A stretch of 64,000 nt of DNA from Anisakis pegreffii (Eukaryota > Nematoda > Chromadorea > Rhabditida > Anisakidae): NCBI GenBank assembly GCA_035041965.1, contig JAPYMA010000378.1, forward strand, positions 124,001 through 188,000, written 5' to 3'. Made by a program: the position numbers and the translations under genes. The notes below the pieces were generated by a model that saw only the letters and a list, made by a program, of their open reading frames with translations, was not told the DNA's origin and ran no database searches. Positions 12,807 to 24,331 of this stretch are shown piece by piece. The first letter of the stretch is position 1; each line of letters begins with the position of its first letter.

Positions 12807-13057
12807 ATATCCACATGCGAAAAACCACTTTAAAACCAATCCATTAAAGTGTTCACAGTACCAAATGCAAAGAAGTGAGGCCGTAATATTTCAATAGTTA
12901 CGGATTCGAATTGTTGCGGAATGCAAGACTAAACTTAACAATAACTAAGCATTCACGATGACAGATCACATGCTTTCATAAACGACTATTGAATCTGTTG
13001 TTCGGTTGCTGTGACGTCATACAACTTCGATGATTGTGACACGTCAAGACTAATCAT

Positions 13058-13800
13058 GTCTTCAACCACTGTTAACATTGAAGAAATACCGTGTGCTCGA
13101 CCTATTTATCAATGTATTGTGAAGAAATCACTGTCGTTCCTGACCGCAACCTGCTGGATAAAATGCTTCAATTTGCTCCTCTAATGTTCATGAGTCAACC
13201 CATGATGTGGAATCGGTTTGATTTGCTGGAACAGTCGTTATGTAATCCACTTATTAAAATGATCAGTGAATCTTAGAAGTTATCGAATCTTACCAATGTA
13301 AAGAGAAGAACGTTTTGTTCTTCTGGTTTGAAAAGAAAGTGACAGTATCAGCACAGGCAATGAAGCTGAGGAAGGTTTGAGATGCAAAACTATTTGGCGA
13401 ATAAATGCAGCTTGAATGTAAAAGCAACTATGCGTGATACGCCTTGAGTGAGCGACGATTGTAAGGAAGTGTGAGGGAAATGAGGAAGAAATCAATGTGA
13501 ATAGGCGTTTACTGGACAGGATCGCTTATTCATGCGTTCAAATGCGACCAATATCCAAATCCATTAAATAGGATTGAAGCGTTAATGAATTACTCAAACA
13601 GAACGCAGTGCATTAACGAGCTGTAAAAGATGAGATCTGCGAATGCACATTTAAAATCTTCCAGAAATCGCCTAGCTGAAAAGGTGTCGATCAACGAATT
13701 CGCAAGCATTCAAGCTTTCATTGTGCTGAATCCGTAGTAAAGCAGATGTTGAATGCAACATTGCAGCTGTCAGAGAATGCTTTTGTTATCAAACTGCTGC
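13058..13800 (+). pseudogene. Exon-like fragments, unrecognised gene or pseudogene
   Basis: Two stretches look protein-coding on the plus strand. 13124-13270 encodes VVPDRNLLDKMLQFAP and RFDLLEQSLCNPLIKMI, ending at a GTGAAT donor. 13684-13794 encodes VVKQMLNATLQLSEN and FVIKLLL. Just before the first stretch, a different frame reads YRVLDLFINVL. A frameshift or a missed short intron would be needed to join these, so this may be a decayed gene. The pattern of leucine-rich helices would suit a helical-repeat (HEAT/ARM-like) protein, but I cannot name one. Confidence 0.25.
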
Positions 13801-15414
13801 TCTGCTCAATGAGCATTAGATGCCGATGCTAATACGCATGTAATTCTGTGGAACCTCTTGGGATTTTCTGTTCTTCAATGGGGTTTTGGTCATTGAGTTT
13901 TCAAGAGTACATTATGATGCTTCCATTCAATCTATGTATTCGAATAAGCTAACCTTTCATATTCTCTGTTTCTCACACCTTCTAATCCTATAACGAATGG
14001 CCAAATCGATTTCTCAGTGTAAAATTCAATGGACCGTTATAAAATTCTGAGGATTAAAAGAGTTCATGTCTCTTCATTGTGAAAGCTTCTTTTCTGCTAG
14101 ATGGCTATTCTAATCACTGTTGACTTGCTGCTCTTTTCGATATGTCAATGATTTGTGAAGCGGTTTTGACAAACCCTCTCTTGAGAAGGACTTGTCGCAT
14201 ATCACATTTCTTGCTCAAATGTGACCCGACTCATACGTCAATTTGTCAGTCTTCAATGACGTCTACAAAGGGGCAGTCTCCTAAATGACGCAGTTGTTTG
14301 TTCTGGCTGTATGAAGTCAAAATCACATGGAAAACAGCTCAGCAGGATCGGTTCATTGACTTTGCACGAAAAATATTTCACTGTTACAAGGTTGAGCGTT
14401 GCAATCGAACGGACATAAAAGAGTAATTTCAGTTATGGATGATGTATTATCAGCATAATCGTGTCTCAACTTACGTGATCAATTACGATGAGTGTATGCA
14501 TTTCTACAACAACTAAACAAGCATAATGCATTTTACATAATTACACATACCTCTACTCTAGTCGATTGCATTTTATGTTGCAGATGGATTCTTTCATATT
14601 CAATTAGATTTGTGAGTAATGTTTTTCAAACAGTAATCAACATGTTCTATTATACATAAATGACTGAGTTTAATCGATGCGTTGAAGACCACTGAATTCT
14701 AATATTACGCTGCTTCGATGACGACTTACATCCAACTTCTTAAACTGCCACGCACAACACGAATGCGCGAATGATTCTTTCTATCGTCAAGCATTTCACA
14801 ATAAACTTCATTATTATACAGCACTTTAAAACGATATGTTCAGCATAACATTTACCTTTTAATTCAACGATGAAACATCATTAATGGACACTTCAATGTA
14901 AAAATCCAGAAATAATTCAACCTGAGAAAACGATGAGTGTAGGATCGACATGAACAACTGTTTAATCAATCGATCTTAAACAATTCTAAACAGATAGCAA
15001 AAACTCGAATAACTGTCAGACATGAACATACAAAACCTCCACTGATAAATGCAAAAACAATTTAAATAAAAAACAGAAATGAGATTTAACATCAGTCTCA
15101 AGTCAGGAAAGAACTAATGCATTAGAACTCCCTCAAGCTCATGCATATTCTTTTTCAAGAAGTCCCGCTATCCAAAACATCAGAAAACGTCTACTTAGCT
15201 CAATAAGGTCTCATTGGGAACCCAGGGCGCAGCATTCCCTAAGGCATCGAATAGTACAAACATTCAAACATTAAAGCAACACTCAAACATTAAATGCTAT
15301 CAAATGAATATTGAATGCATGGAATGAATTCACAATGGGGATGAATACGCATTGCAGAAGCAAATCCATGATACAATCGCTTAATTATTCCAATAAACAC
15401 ACAACTAACGCCAT
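13801..15414. other. Intergenic, nothing resolved
   Basis: AT-rich sequence without a supportable gene. The last 100 bases lie just downstream of the HPF1 stop codon and may hold its 3' untranslated region. Confidence 0.5.
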
Positions 15415-17726
15415 TCATTTTGCACTTTCTTTGTTTTTTGATTCAGACAGTCGTCGAACGTCAGCGTGTGCTTTCAGAATACGGGAGAATGCATCACGCT
15501 CCAAAAACTGGTAAGCAGTATCCAGAACACCAACAGCTAATTTATCGAAGCATTCGTAGTTGGCCGTAAACAAATCATGACCGAATTCTAATCCCATTCC
15601 AAAATCCATTTCATCGTTTGCAAACTGTTATGATAAAACAACGGCATTATGTACTTGAATAAAAATAGATCAAAATTTCAAAATATGCTCATGTCGAGTC
15701 ATTTTTATGGGTTTGTTCACCAACCCATTTTTTAGGAAATCCCCTTCAGATTTGAGCAACTTTTCCTTCGATCGGTTTCGAAGAACAACAATCAATCAGT
15801 TGTTGTCTTGAAAAATTGATCGGAACAAACATCTGACAAGAATCGAAGGAAAAGGCTAATGAGATGAGCTCTATTGAAGCCGTCATCCATAGGAAGAAAC
15901 GAACCTGTACATAGCAAAATAGTTCCATCACTTTTTCCATGAGCTTTTCCTTTGATTCTACGCTACTCGCTGTAGCGACTTCTTCAAACAACGACTTCAG
16001 TCTCGCTGGAACGGTGAAAATCAGCTTATATCAACAATCACTATTCAGAGCCATTTATTCTCACTGAATATCAAGATCACTCCTTAACTCAGAGCAAGAA
16101 AGTGGAAACGAACCAGTTTTTTCACCCAACGGGCGATATCCGACATCATCTTTCACTTCAACAACAATACCCAAACCATGGAAAGGATCACCCAGAGCCG
16201 TCTTACGCCGCTTTGCTTTCAAGTTTTTCAACAATGCGCTGTACTTAGCATTGAATTCTGCAATTCAGTCGATTTATAGAATATAGAATAAAAAGGTACC
16301 TAACAGAATATAGAATAAAAAACTAAATAATCAAAATGATGACAAAAGAATCACCTCCGTTTTCATATTTACCATCGGTGTCACTCAGCGCTTCACAATC
16401 GTCATGTACGAGTTTCGACAGGAAATGATCTGTTTTGTTGAGTTTATTACCATATTTATTCTTAAGCCATGCTATCATGTAAACTGGATCCGCTATACCA
16501 ACGATATCCAGTTTTGCGAAATGATCACTTTCACTGTTCACATGCACAACGAGGGGCTTGTCCATATCCGGTGTATCGCTGAAGTTTGCATATTCTTTGC
16601 TGATGAGAACTGTAATATCTGTTTATTTTCATCTGGTGAAAAATTCAATTCTGTGTTGCTTAAGCACAACTAAAATTGATTTCCCGCATAGCTGCAGAAA
16701 AGAAGAAATAAACGAAACGGACAAAAACGAACCGCCAGTATGCGAAACGACCTTCATCATAAGCAGCGAACGTTTGCATTTCGGGCAAGTCATTCGCATG
16801 ACGACCTTTCACTAGGTAAGCGTTTGCAGTTTCTTCAGTAAAATGACCTGCTAGATATTCGAATACGCCAGCTAAACGTAGACTCTTCAAATCTTTTAAC
16901 GCAGCTGCAAACATCAATCCTCATCAACTATGCATTTTAATCAATGTATTTTTGAAATGGCGGAAAAATCATCAATAATTATAGTGCTATATAGACACTA
17001 CGCATTACAGTAGACTGATATTCAATCTCCTCAGAAACTGAGTAGAGAAAACTCAGAAATTAAAATAGAATATGAATGATCATTCAATGCGATGACCTCA
17101 TCAACCTAGCCGAATTTCGGTTTACTTCCGCTATCGCTCAACCTTACTAGAACGTTCTCACAAGACATCATCTGATGTTCATTATTTGGGCACTGAACTT
17201 GGAACATAATCCACGATTAGTTTTTGCATCCTTACAGGCATCCAAAAGAAATGAATATGGGAGAATACAAATTGGTGGAAAACGGAACTAACTGCACGGA
17301 TTTGAACAACTGCTTTCGCCACTGAGCATACAGATATCTTTCCAGAAACGGAAGAATTCTGGAGGGAAGGAAACTAGAAATTTTGATTTGAGATCTTCAT
17401 TTGTGCTGTTCATTGACACAACCGTTTTTGGGTGCTTACAACTCTCGTTCGATTTACTGTCGCTCAGTGGCCTTTTGCGTTCCTCCTGCAAAAATTGTTT
17501 CAAAAAAAGACTTTTTGAAACAGAAATGGAAAACACTACTCTGCAACAATTTTCACCGAAAACATTCGGCAACGAGAATGAGAATGATCAAAAGAGCAAC
17601 CTTTTCAAACGATGTTTGAGCCAGTTCGTCTTTCTTTTCATGTTCATTATGTGAAAACTCTTCCAGATGTTTTTTGTTCTTCGTACGATAACAACGTGCT
17701 CCATACTTGCATACAGGTTTCGGCAT
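15415..17726 (-). CDS. HPF1: HPF1, histone PARylation factor 1, with N-terminal PBZ zinc finger
   Basis: HPF1 completes the PARP1/2 active site so that serine becomes the ADP-ribose acceptor at DNA breaks. The seven exons on minus are 17601-17726, 17293-17485, 16733-16904, 16373-16578, 16114-16257, 15905-16005 and 15415-15624. They sum to 1152 bp (383 aa plus stop) with all phases matching. A PBZ finger at residues 6-26 has C6 and C12 (CKYGARC), then H20 and H26. The HPF1 fold follows: FPPEFFRFWK, LRLAGVFEYLAG, YWRDTPD (made across a splice), DPFHGLGIVVEV, DVGYRPLGEK, FANDEMDFGMGLEFG. Asp318-Glu319 match the human catalytic pair D283/E284, and Arg274 matches R239 at the PARP contact, so the protein should be active. 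Human HPF1 is 346 aa and lacks the PBZ; to my knowledge insect homologues carry one. Three donors are GTTCGT. Opposite-strand ORFs here are shadows. Confidence 0.93.
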
Positions 17727-17894
17727 AATATTGGACAGCAACACTGAACGCAACTGGATGATAGTGCAGAAACCAAATCTGAAAGACCAATAAAATATAC
17801 GGAGCTACCGACGTTTGCATTTGCTACCAAAGAGATGATAAGTTTCACAAATAACTAAATTCGGATTTAAACAAGGAGGCCATCATGGAAGGAG

Positions 17895-18144
17895 TGGGGT
17901 AAAAGAAGCCAAGGTGCACTTTCGTACGCACGCGGGCCCGAATGTTCAAAGATGAGAGAAGGAGAGGAAAACGCTTCGTAATAGCGCACAAAACGAATGA
18001 AATGAATGTAGCCGTCAAACCTAATAACGAGAAATCGTCGTAGCGCAACCCTCGCGTTTGATTCCAAATTTAAGTTTCTACGAGTACAGAAGGTTTCAGG
18101 AAAATTCATCGTTTAGTTTTCGAGATTGTAACTTAAAATGAACC
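17895..18144 (+). repeat. Half copy (right half) of the long-inverted-repeat element
   Basis: This 250 bp matches 21339-21590 at roughly 88-90 percent by eye, in the same orientation. It ends with the same terminus (CAGAAGGTTTCAGGAAAATT, then ATTGTAACTTAAAATGAACC). It contains only the inner and right part of that element; the left arm is missing. The 60-80 codon minus-strand frames over it are part of the repeat and not a host gene. Confidence 0.75.
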
Positions 18145-18147
18145 CTT

Positions 18148-18680
18148 GCCAGAGCAGTTATTGATCATCATTAGCGCTAATAAGGTGCTTGATAAGTTTG
18201 AGAAATCCATTTAGATAAGATGTGAAGCATTGTGGATTCTTCAGTTTTGTTTTGAATAGCTACCCTGGCATATGAAAAATTAAATCCCTATAAAAATGAG
18301 TTTCAAGAACGTAGGGTATGAATCGCCTTATGAAGTTAGCGGTAGGTCTGGAAAGTTCGCCTGGACCACTCATCCTATAGAGCCGAGTTGCTGAGTGGTG
18401 ACTCGAAGAACGTCTTCCTCAAAGTGCTGTTTAATGACAGCTGAACTAAAGTTTCAATGTTATTAAATGCGTTATGAGGAGATATCTCTCAGGTGTTTGT
18501 GGTTACTCGCCGAAGCTTATCTATTAGCTAGTGTCATGATGGCATTCATACACTTCTATGATGACATCCTTATCTCCCATGCCAGTGCAGCTATTGTCCG
18601 TCATTAGCGCTGATAAGGTACTTGATAAGTTTGAGAAATCCATTCAAAGGGAATGTGAAGCATTGTGGGTTCTCCAGTTT
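18148..18680 (+). repeat. Local direct duplication (about 98 bp, copies 433 bp apart)
   Basis: 18148-18245 and 18581-18680 are about 80 percent identical (both contain AAGGT(G/A)CTTGATAAGTTTG and AAATCCATT). The second copy lies in an 86-codon open frame (18558-18818) that reads DKFEKSIQRECEALWVLQF, while the first copy has stops. This suggests an old tandem duplication of a coding or repeat segment. The first copy begins exactly where the half element ends at 18144. Confidence 0.6.
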
Positions 18681-20760
18681 GTTAACGGAGAAACGTTTGA
18701 ATATCATCAAATTTTAAAGTCATCGCCTCTGTTCGTAATAGTTGACCACTTCCGAGAGCTTATGTCCCGGGCCAGGATTGAACTGGATGACTGCATTTGG
18801 GCTGTGCATAGAGGTTAGAATTTTCTCTTGACCGCTAACATAAGATCTTCTCAGGCTTAAAATGAGCTAATATGTGTGTCATCAATAAGGTGTTTCTGAG
18901 ATAGCATTTTTGGGCTAATATTGTGAAATTTTCTAATAGTTTATAATTTGAGCACTCAGATGATAACTTGAGTAATAGAAAGGCAGGTAGCATTCCTCGA
19001 ATTGCTTTCATACCTTGTGTAGACGGAAACAATGCCTGAGTCAAGCTTCACTTATCAATAGCTAGACCTGACTTCAAACTTATTTTTAGTTGAGCCAAAA
19101 TGATTGCGGCTCGCTTGATTCTGTTTCGTATTCTTTCAGGATGTGTTCATGTTGTTTTGTTTCGGATTGTCCGTTTGGATGTATCCATTGATATCCTGTG
19201 TTTATGTAAATATTTGCTTGATTGTTCTGTTGCTGTTGCCGTTGTGTATACATACATGAGCATGAAATATATATGGGCATTGGATACACAGGCATGAAAT
19301 ATGTTAATTTGATGATGTTAATTGTTATTTATATTAATTTGTTTGATTGTCCTGTTGCCATGATTATTTCGTGTTGTTGTTGAGGTGATGATTATTTCGT
19401 GTTTCCGTGCCTTCATCACTTTGTTCATCCTCTCGTTGTTCATTACCGTGTTTTTCATGCTGTCGCACCAGGCATAATGAGGGGAAGTATTGCTAGGCAT
19501 GATTTAGTGGCGTTCCATGATTGAGACAGAATCGCAAAATGCGTAGAGAACCCTGCACAAATTATCCGGGTGCAATTGGACGTCACATGATAGGGACAGG
19601 CTCAAGTTTGATGCTCTTACCTGGACATAAGCTCATAACTTTGCTGAGATTTGGATAAATTTGAAAGTATCAATGGTGCATGGCGCGACAGCTGTATTAA
19701 ATGTTTTTCCACGTGTTACCATACATTACACCGAAATCGCCTGAAAGGATCAACGAGTCGTCAGGATCTGTCGAGTTTAGGATTGTCTTGGCAGCAAGTG
19801 TTGCAGTTTTGTGAAGATAGTTTCGCATGAATTCAATTGCAGTGTAGGTTCTAGGATTGTTTACATCGCAGTTGGAGACTAAGAGCTTGAAATTCAACAA
19901 AACGCTGTTAGTGATTCAGCAAAGTGTAAATGAAATGAGTAATGATGAATTAAGGAATATCTTATGAGAAGATCGCACACATAACTCAAGCATAGTGAGA
20001 CAATTCTCGACCAGTGAATTAGCTTCTTTCGAAGAACATGATAATACGACAAAAAACAAGAGTTTTCTAATAAGGAGATAGATCCTTTCGGAAGGTATGA
20101 AAAACATTTAGTCATTTAGCATAGGATAGGAATTTCAAGGCAAATATGGCATCGTGGTGTGGCGTGTAATGCATTTTAACGTAAATCCTACGATGAGATA
20201 AGTAGGTTAGAATGAGCATCACTGTTTGAGATTTACTAATATGCACAGAAAAGGTAGCGGCCTGTGACTTATGTTCAATTTTTTCTGCTGTGGAGAGCAT
20301 GCAACTTTGAAAAAACCATCTGCATTTCCCTCCGGCAGCCGTGAGTCATGCTTCGTATCGAAATCTTCAAGAGTATTCAGTTAGCGCTTCTGAATGTACA
20401 TGCATGCTCTTCTTTCTTTCTATCTGAGTGGGGATTTTCATGAATAACCACGCAAGGACGGTGGCAACTGAATGGTAAGTGCTCAAGTACATGGTAAATG
20501 TAATGGTAATATACATGGCAACTGTGATGGTAAATGTACAAACATGCTCCTCTTTCCAACTGTAATGCTCAAGCTGAACGTCATTTCATTCACTTCTCTA
20601 GTAGAAGCTTTCGGAAACTCAGGTCGCCCTACCTAGCAGTCAGTAGAAACACATAATATCTCGATGATGCTTCACATAATAGCTCGCTTGATTCTGTTTC
20701 GTTATTAGGATATTCCTCCGGAATGTGTTCATGATATTTTGTTTTTGATTAAATTTAATT
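18681..20760. other. Repeat-rich stretch without a resolved gene
   Basis: 19106-19165 and 20682-20745 share a GCTCGCTTGATTCTGTTTCG segment followed by a similar TGTGTTCATG(T/A)T tail, so this stretch also holds dispersed repeat debris. Short minus-strand frames (for example 19697-19900) were examined and not accepted. Confidence 0.45.
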
Positions 20761-21738
20761 AGAGAATTAAATTTTCTTTCCAATGGATTACTTGGCATTG
20801 ACCGATCAAATTTCTGTTCTAGCACTTTTTCCATTTCAATCGCTTGCAAAGGCATTATTTTTCCTTATGAAGGTTCATTTTAAGTTACAATCTCGAAAAC
20901 TAAACGATGAATTTTCCTGAAACCTTCTGTACTTATAGAGAATTCAATTCTCTTTCCAATGGACTACTTGGCATTGACCGATCAAATTTCTGTTCCGGCA
21001 CTTTTTCCACTTCAATTGATCACGTCACTTTTATTTGATTGAAACATCCCTAGTTAAATTTTTACTGCTCCATAAATGAGCCAATTCTTGTAGCCAGTCT
21101 TTATCTGGACGTGGAAAATTTACTTCTCTTCCCAATGAGAAATCATGTACACATTCAGGTCAGGTGTAGCCTTGAAATACGTCAAATTCCTGTGCCTCAT
21201 CGATGAATTAATTCGCCCTGTATGATCTCTTTTTCTCCGTGCTCTACCGAACCGCGTCGCTTTAAAAGTGCAATTTGGCTTCTGTTGCCAACCCCTATGG
21301 AAGCTGGTAAATTAAAACGGAGCTGAAGTACGGGCGGTTGGGGTAAAAGAAGCCAAAGTGCACTTTCGTACGCGCGCGGGCCCGAAAGTTTAAAGGTGAG
21401 AGAAGGAGAGGAAAACGCTTCGTAAAATCGCAGAAAACGAACGGAATGAATGTAGCCGTGAAGGCTAATAACGAGAAATCGTCGTAACGCAACCTTCGCG
21501 ACTGATTCCAAATTCAATTCTCTACAAGCACAGAAGGTTTCAGGAGAATTCATCGTTTAGTTTTCGATATTGTAACTTAGAATGAACCGTCATAACGAAA
21601 AACAATGCCTTTGCGAGCGACTGAAATGGAAAAAGTGCCGGAACAGAAATTTGATCGGTCAATGCCAAGTAGTCCATTGGAAAGAGAATTGAATTCTTTA
21701 CAGGTTCAGAAGGTTTCAGGAAAATTCATCGTCTAGTG
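20761..21738. mobile_element. Foldback-like DNA transposon with long inverted arms
   Basis: The left arm (20761-20955) and the right arm (21511-21700) are inverted copies of about 190 bp at roughly 90 percent identity, separated by about 555 bp. Each arm carries the series TTTCCAATGG, TTGGCATTGACCGATCAAAT, GCACTTTTTCCA, GCAAAGGCATT, GGTTCATTnTAAGTTACAAT and AAACTAAACGATGAATT in order. The terminal motif recurs once more at 21703-21738, so the arm contains a tandem subrepeat. Left-half (28832-29217) and right-half (17895-18144) derivatives exist elsewhere in the window. Long subrepeated arms fit foldback or MULE-type elements. The inner sequence encodes no complete transposase. The exact outer ends are uncertain. 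Confidence 0.65.
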
Positions 21739-22788
21739 AATATGTACCTAATATACATGCATGTACTTCGCCAGTCGGTGATTCAGAAGGACGTACTTTA
21801 GGCTTCTTAATTTTGCAGCATGACCTTCCTCAAGTTGTTGAATACGCGTCAGATGCTCCGAATGACGCATTTGCAAGTGAGCAAGGTACAGTCCGATTGT
21901 GGGGTTGGGAAGTACTCGCCACTGCTTTAAACTATCGCAATTAGCACTCTACAGACAGCTCTCCAAAACAAACATGAAGTGTAAATATATACGATGAATA
22001 TGTGCTTGTCCGTAGTGTACCTGGATAATAGTGAGTAATACGCCTCGGCTGCATCCGTTGTCCGGACTTCTGCACTGAAGTGGTTCTGTTGTGTTGCCGA
22101 GTAGTGACAATGGAAAAATAGTTGTTATTTATTAGGTTTAAAACACAACAATAACAATGTCGGTGAAGTAACACACAACACAGGGTAGGCACTGTAGATC
22201 GACACTTGGGGACAATACACGGCTGATGCGCACGAGACGAAAGAGAACAATGATCACTCATGGTATGATTGAGAAGACCTCATATAGTGACAATCAATCA
22301 ATCATGATTCGACACGAGAATGATAGGCGCGAAAACAATCTAGCATATAATGACTTAGCAGAGCACATAATGATCGACGCAAGATCAATAATCAGTGGTT
22401 ACCGCCACAACAGGTTCTATCTTCGCAATGGCATTACCATCCAGTACCTCTCGAAATAGCGCTTAAATCCGTGCAGCTCTTTCTGAGGCCAAGCCGTCAT
22501 CTTTGGTGGTGGCACCCATGAGGGGGGAGGGGGGCGGCTCAGGCACACTTTCCAGCACCAAATTCCACACATAAATGATGTGCTCTGAAGAAGTGTTCAT
22601 TGCAAATTCAGTGTAAGCTGTTGTGTGAATTCAAATGCACTGCAACCAACCATGTGGGGGAAGTGGTAGCGCAAGTATTCGTCGGATCCATTGGCAAATG
22701 ACGCCTTCTTAACTGTAAAATATCATCAGGTCATGTTTTCTTACATTTCTTATCACTGCCTGTGTGAAGTGGAATTAACATACTTTTA
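21739..22788. other. Repeat-derived or intergenic sequence
   Basis: No supportable gene. A purine-rich tract with two runs of six G occurs at about 22524-22540. Confidence 0.4.
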
Positions 22789-22992
22789 TTACATCGGTGC
22801 CGAACATCTCCGCGACGGACCTCGTGAGGGATCTTCAAAATCTGTTAAGATTTGTTTAACGCACACCGTAACTCCCATGTCCGTCCAGCGTCTTTGCCTA
22901 GCAACAAAAATCGCGTTATAAGACTCGGTCTTTTTGTTGTCCATGGCAGCATGGATAACAAGCATCCACTCATAACCAGTATCGTTGGTGAT
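22789..22992 (-). mobile_element. MULE-like transposase exon (fragment)
   Basis: A minus-strand exon of 67 codons follows a good acceptor (TTATTTTGCAG) and ends in TAA. It reads VIHAAMDNKKTESYNAIFV, then W..MGVTVCVKQILTDFED. The pattern of a 'KTE-SY-x-x-F' helix followed by a 'TDFE' motif is that of the MULE transposase domain, where the Asp of TDFE is a catalytic residue. An upstream exon ending in a GTAAGT donor may lie at about 23052-23087, and it is cut by the LTR that starts at 23088. The gene is truncated and surely dead in this copy. Assignment rests on motif memory only. Confidence 0.5.
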
Positions 22993-23087
22993 CTGCAAAA
23001 TAAACTGTGGTGTACATTATGTACGATTCGCTCATCAGTGCGACTTACAGCCTTCATCTATTGGTGAGTTTTCAAAATCGACACGGG

Positions 23088-23723
23088 TGTTGCGAACTCG
23101 CAACTGATGCTAATTATTATTATTTAAGACAGCAATATTCATATATATTCTTGTAAATATTGATTCTTATTAAATATTGTTTATAACGTCAACGATTGTT
23201 CTAACTGATAATGTCACTCATGTAAATATTGTAAGTCGACGCCATGATAATGTCACTCTTGTTAAAAAATTGATAATGTCACTCCTGTAAATATTGACAC
23301 AATAATTGATAATGTCACCCGTGTAAACAATCATATTGTCAACCGTTATAGTAATGACACCAACGATAAGGCCCATTGATAATGTTCTAATGTTCTCTCA
23401 TCTCTATCCGCATATTGTACTTTACTCCTATATTAATGTATATATGCATCTTTATCTCTCAATTGTGACATGTGTTCCCATATTCTCATATCAACCCATC
23501 TTATGGTAATCTTATCACAGCTGCCCTCAACCTTCCTAAAATCTTATCATTTTACATACAGCCACACCCTCAATCGTCCAAAACCTCAAGCTCAAATCTT
23601 ATAAATTGTTGTCGTTGAATAAATGTGGTGGAGAGCTTTAAATAATATTGGGGAATTTCACAGAGTACTGAATTGATAGTTGCTCGGCGTTTAGTGGCTT
23701 TCGTTGTTTTGCGATTCACCACA
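23088..23723 (+). mobile_element. Candidate LTR (about 636 bp, TG...CA)
   Basis: The segment starts TGTTGCGAACTCGCAAC (a small palindrome, as in several Bel/Pao LTRs) and ends ATTCACCACA. A TATAAA (about 23600) and an AATAAA (about 23614) lie near the 3' end in plus orientation. No second LTR copy was found in the window and the flanks show no obvious target duplication, so this is one LTR of a broken element or a decayed solo LTR. Its left edge appears to interrupt a MULE-like exon. Orientation is inferred only from TATA and poly(A) motifs. Confidence 0.45.
23206..23330. repeat. Four interspersed TGATAATGTCAC(T/C)C motifs in the LTR
   Basis: Copies begin at 23206, 23245, 23271 and 23307, with a degraded fifth at 23377. 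Most are followed by (T/C)GTAAA, often with TATTG. Spacing is irregular (26-39 bp). In an LTR U3 region such repeats are commonly enhancer-like. Confidence 0.7.
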
Positions 23724-23890
23724 CTTGAAATATTTATTGGGAAATCGAGTCGACGAAGTTAACGCACAATCGAATTTGACGCACGAGACAATTAATTGGG
23801 GCTTCAACAACAATTGGTTTGGACTTGGAGACCGGAGACGAGACTGCGGATTTCAACAGCAATAATCGGCTTCCAGTTCAATGACAACAA

Positions 23891-24277
23891 TCATTTGGGT
23901 TCCAGCAACAAAAGATAAGCAACCATATATTTATAACGAATTAGATACGACAAGAGCCATGCGAGGAACGTGAAGAGCGAACGAAGTAGAACAGGTAAAT
24001 GTTCATCATTGATCAACTGAAGTAATGCACGAAACAACAACTCCAGAGGTCCCGACGTTGTGCCGTACTCGCACAACAATATCGAGAATCCAAGAATAGC
24101 GAACAGCATTCTCCAAAAATGATAAATGATATTATAAAAGGAATTCAACACCGAAGCGAAAAATCCTTCTCCAACAGTTTGACCGCCTCTAATAAGCTGA
24201 ATTCCAGTAGACTGATCATGAAACTTAGGTGCACCTCTAGCACCATCAGCCGGAAGCATCATGTTAGAATTACTCAT
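23891..24277 (-). CDS. Hydrophobic 128 aa protein, intronless, unrecognised
   Basis: A complete frame runs from a real ATG at 24277 to TGA. It has a polar Gly-rich N-terminus (about 50 residues; RGGQTVGEGF), then at least three membrane-prone segments (FWRMLFAILGFSILL, LLFRALLQLI, LFTFLAWLLSYLI) and a leucine-rich tail. It lies 54 bp downstream of another hydrophobic frame on the same strand and beside a candidate LTR. No family is recognised. It may belong to a mobile or virus-like element, for instance in the position of an env gene, but no envelope motif was seen. Confidence 0.4.
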   Translation of the reverse strand: MSNSNMMLPADGARGAPKFHDQSTGIQLIRGGQTVGEGFFASVLNSFYNIIYHFWRMLFAILGFSILLCEYGTTSGPLELLFRALLQLINDEHLPVLLRSLFTFLAWLLSYLIRYKYMVAYLLLLEPK

Positions 24278-24331
24278 ATTTCAACGACCAAACGACAAAG
24301 ATGAAAATTTAAATATTAATATAACAAATAT

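Noticed and set aside
16404..16815. Two overlapping plus-strand ORFs
   Set aside because: Shadows of HPF1 exons 3 and 4 on the opposite strand.
17388..17654. Plus-strand ORFs over the HPF1 5' exons
   Set aside because: Antisense to the HPF1 PBZ and second exons, which match the family in sequence and phase.
19697..19900. Minus-strand ORF with a SGDFGV-like segment recalling endonuclease/exonuclease folds
   Set aside because: Only one weak motif, no further catalytic residues and no linked RT. A similar DF.VMYGN word in another ORF at 24.6 kb is not homologous at the DNA level.
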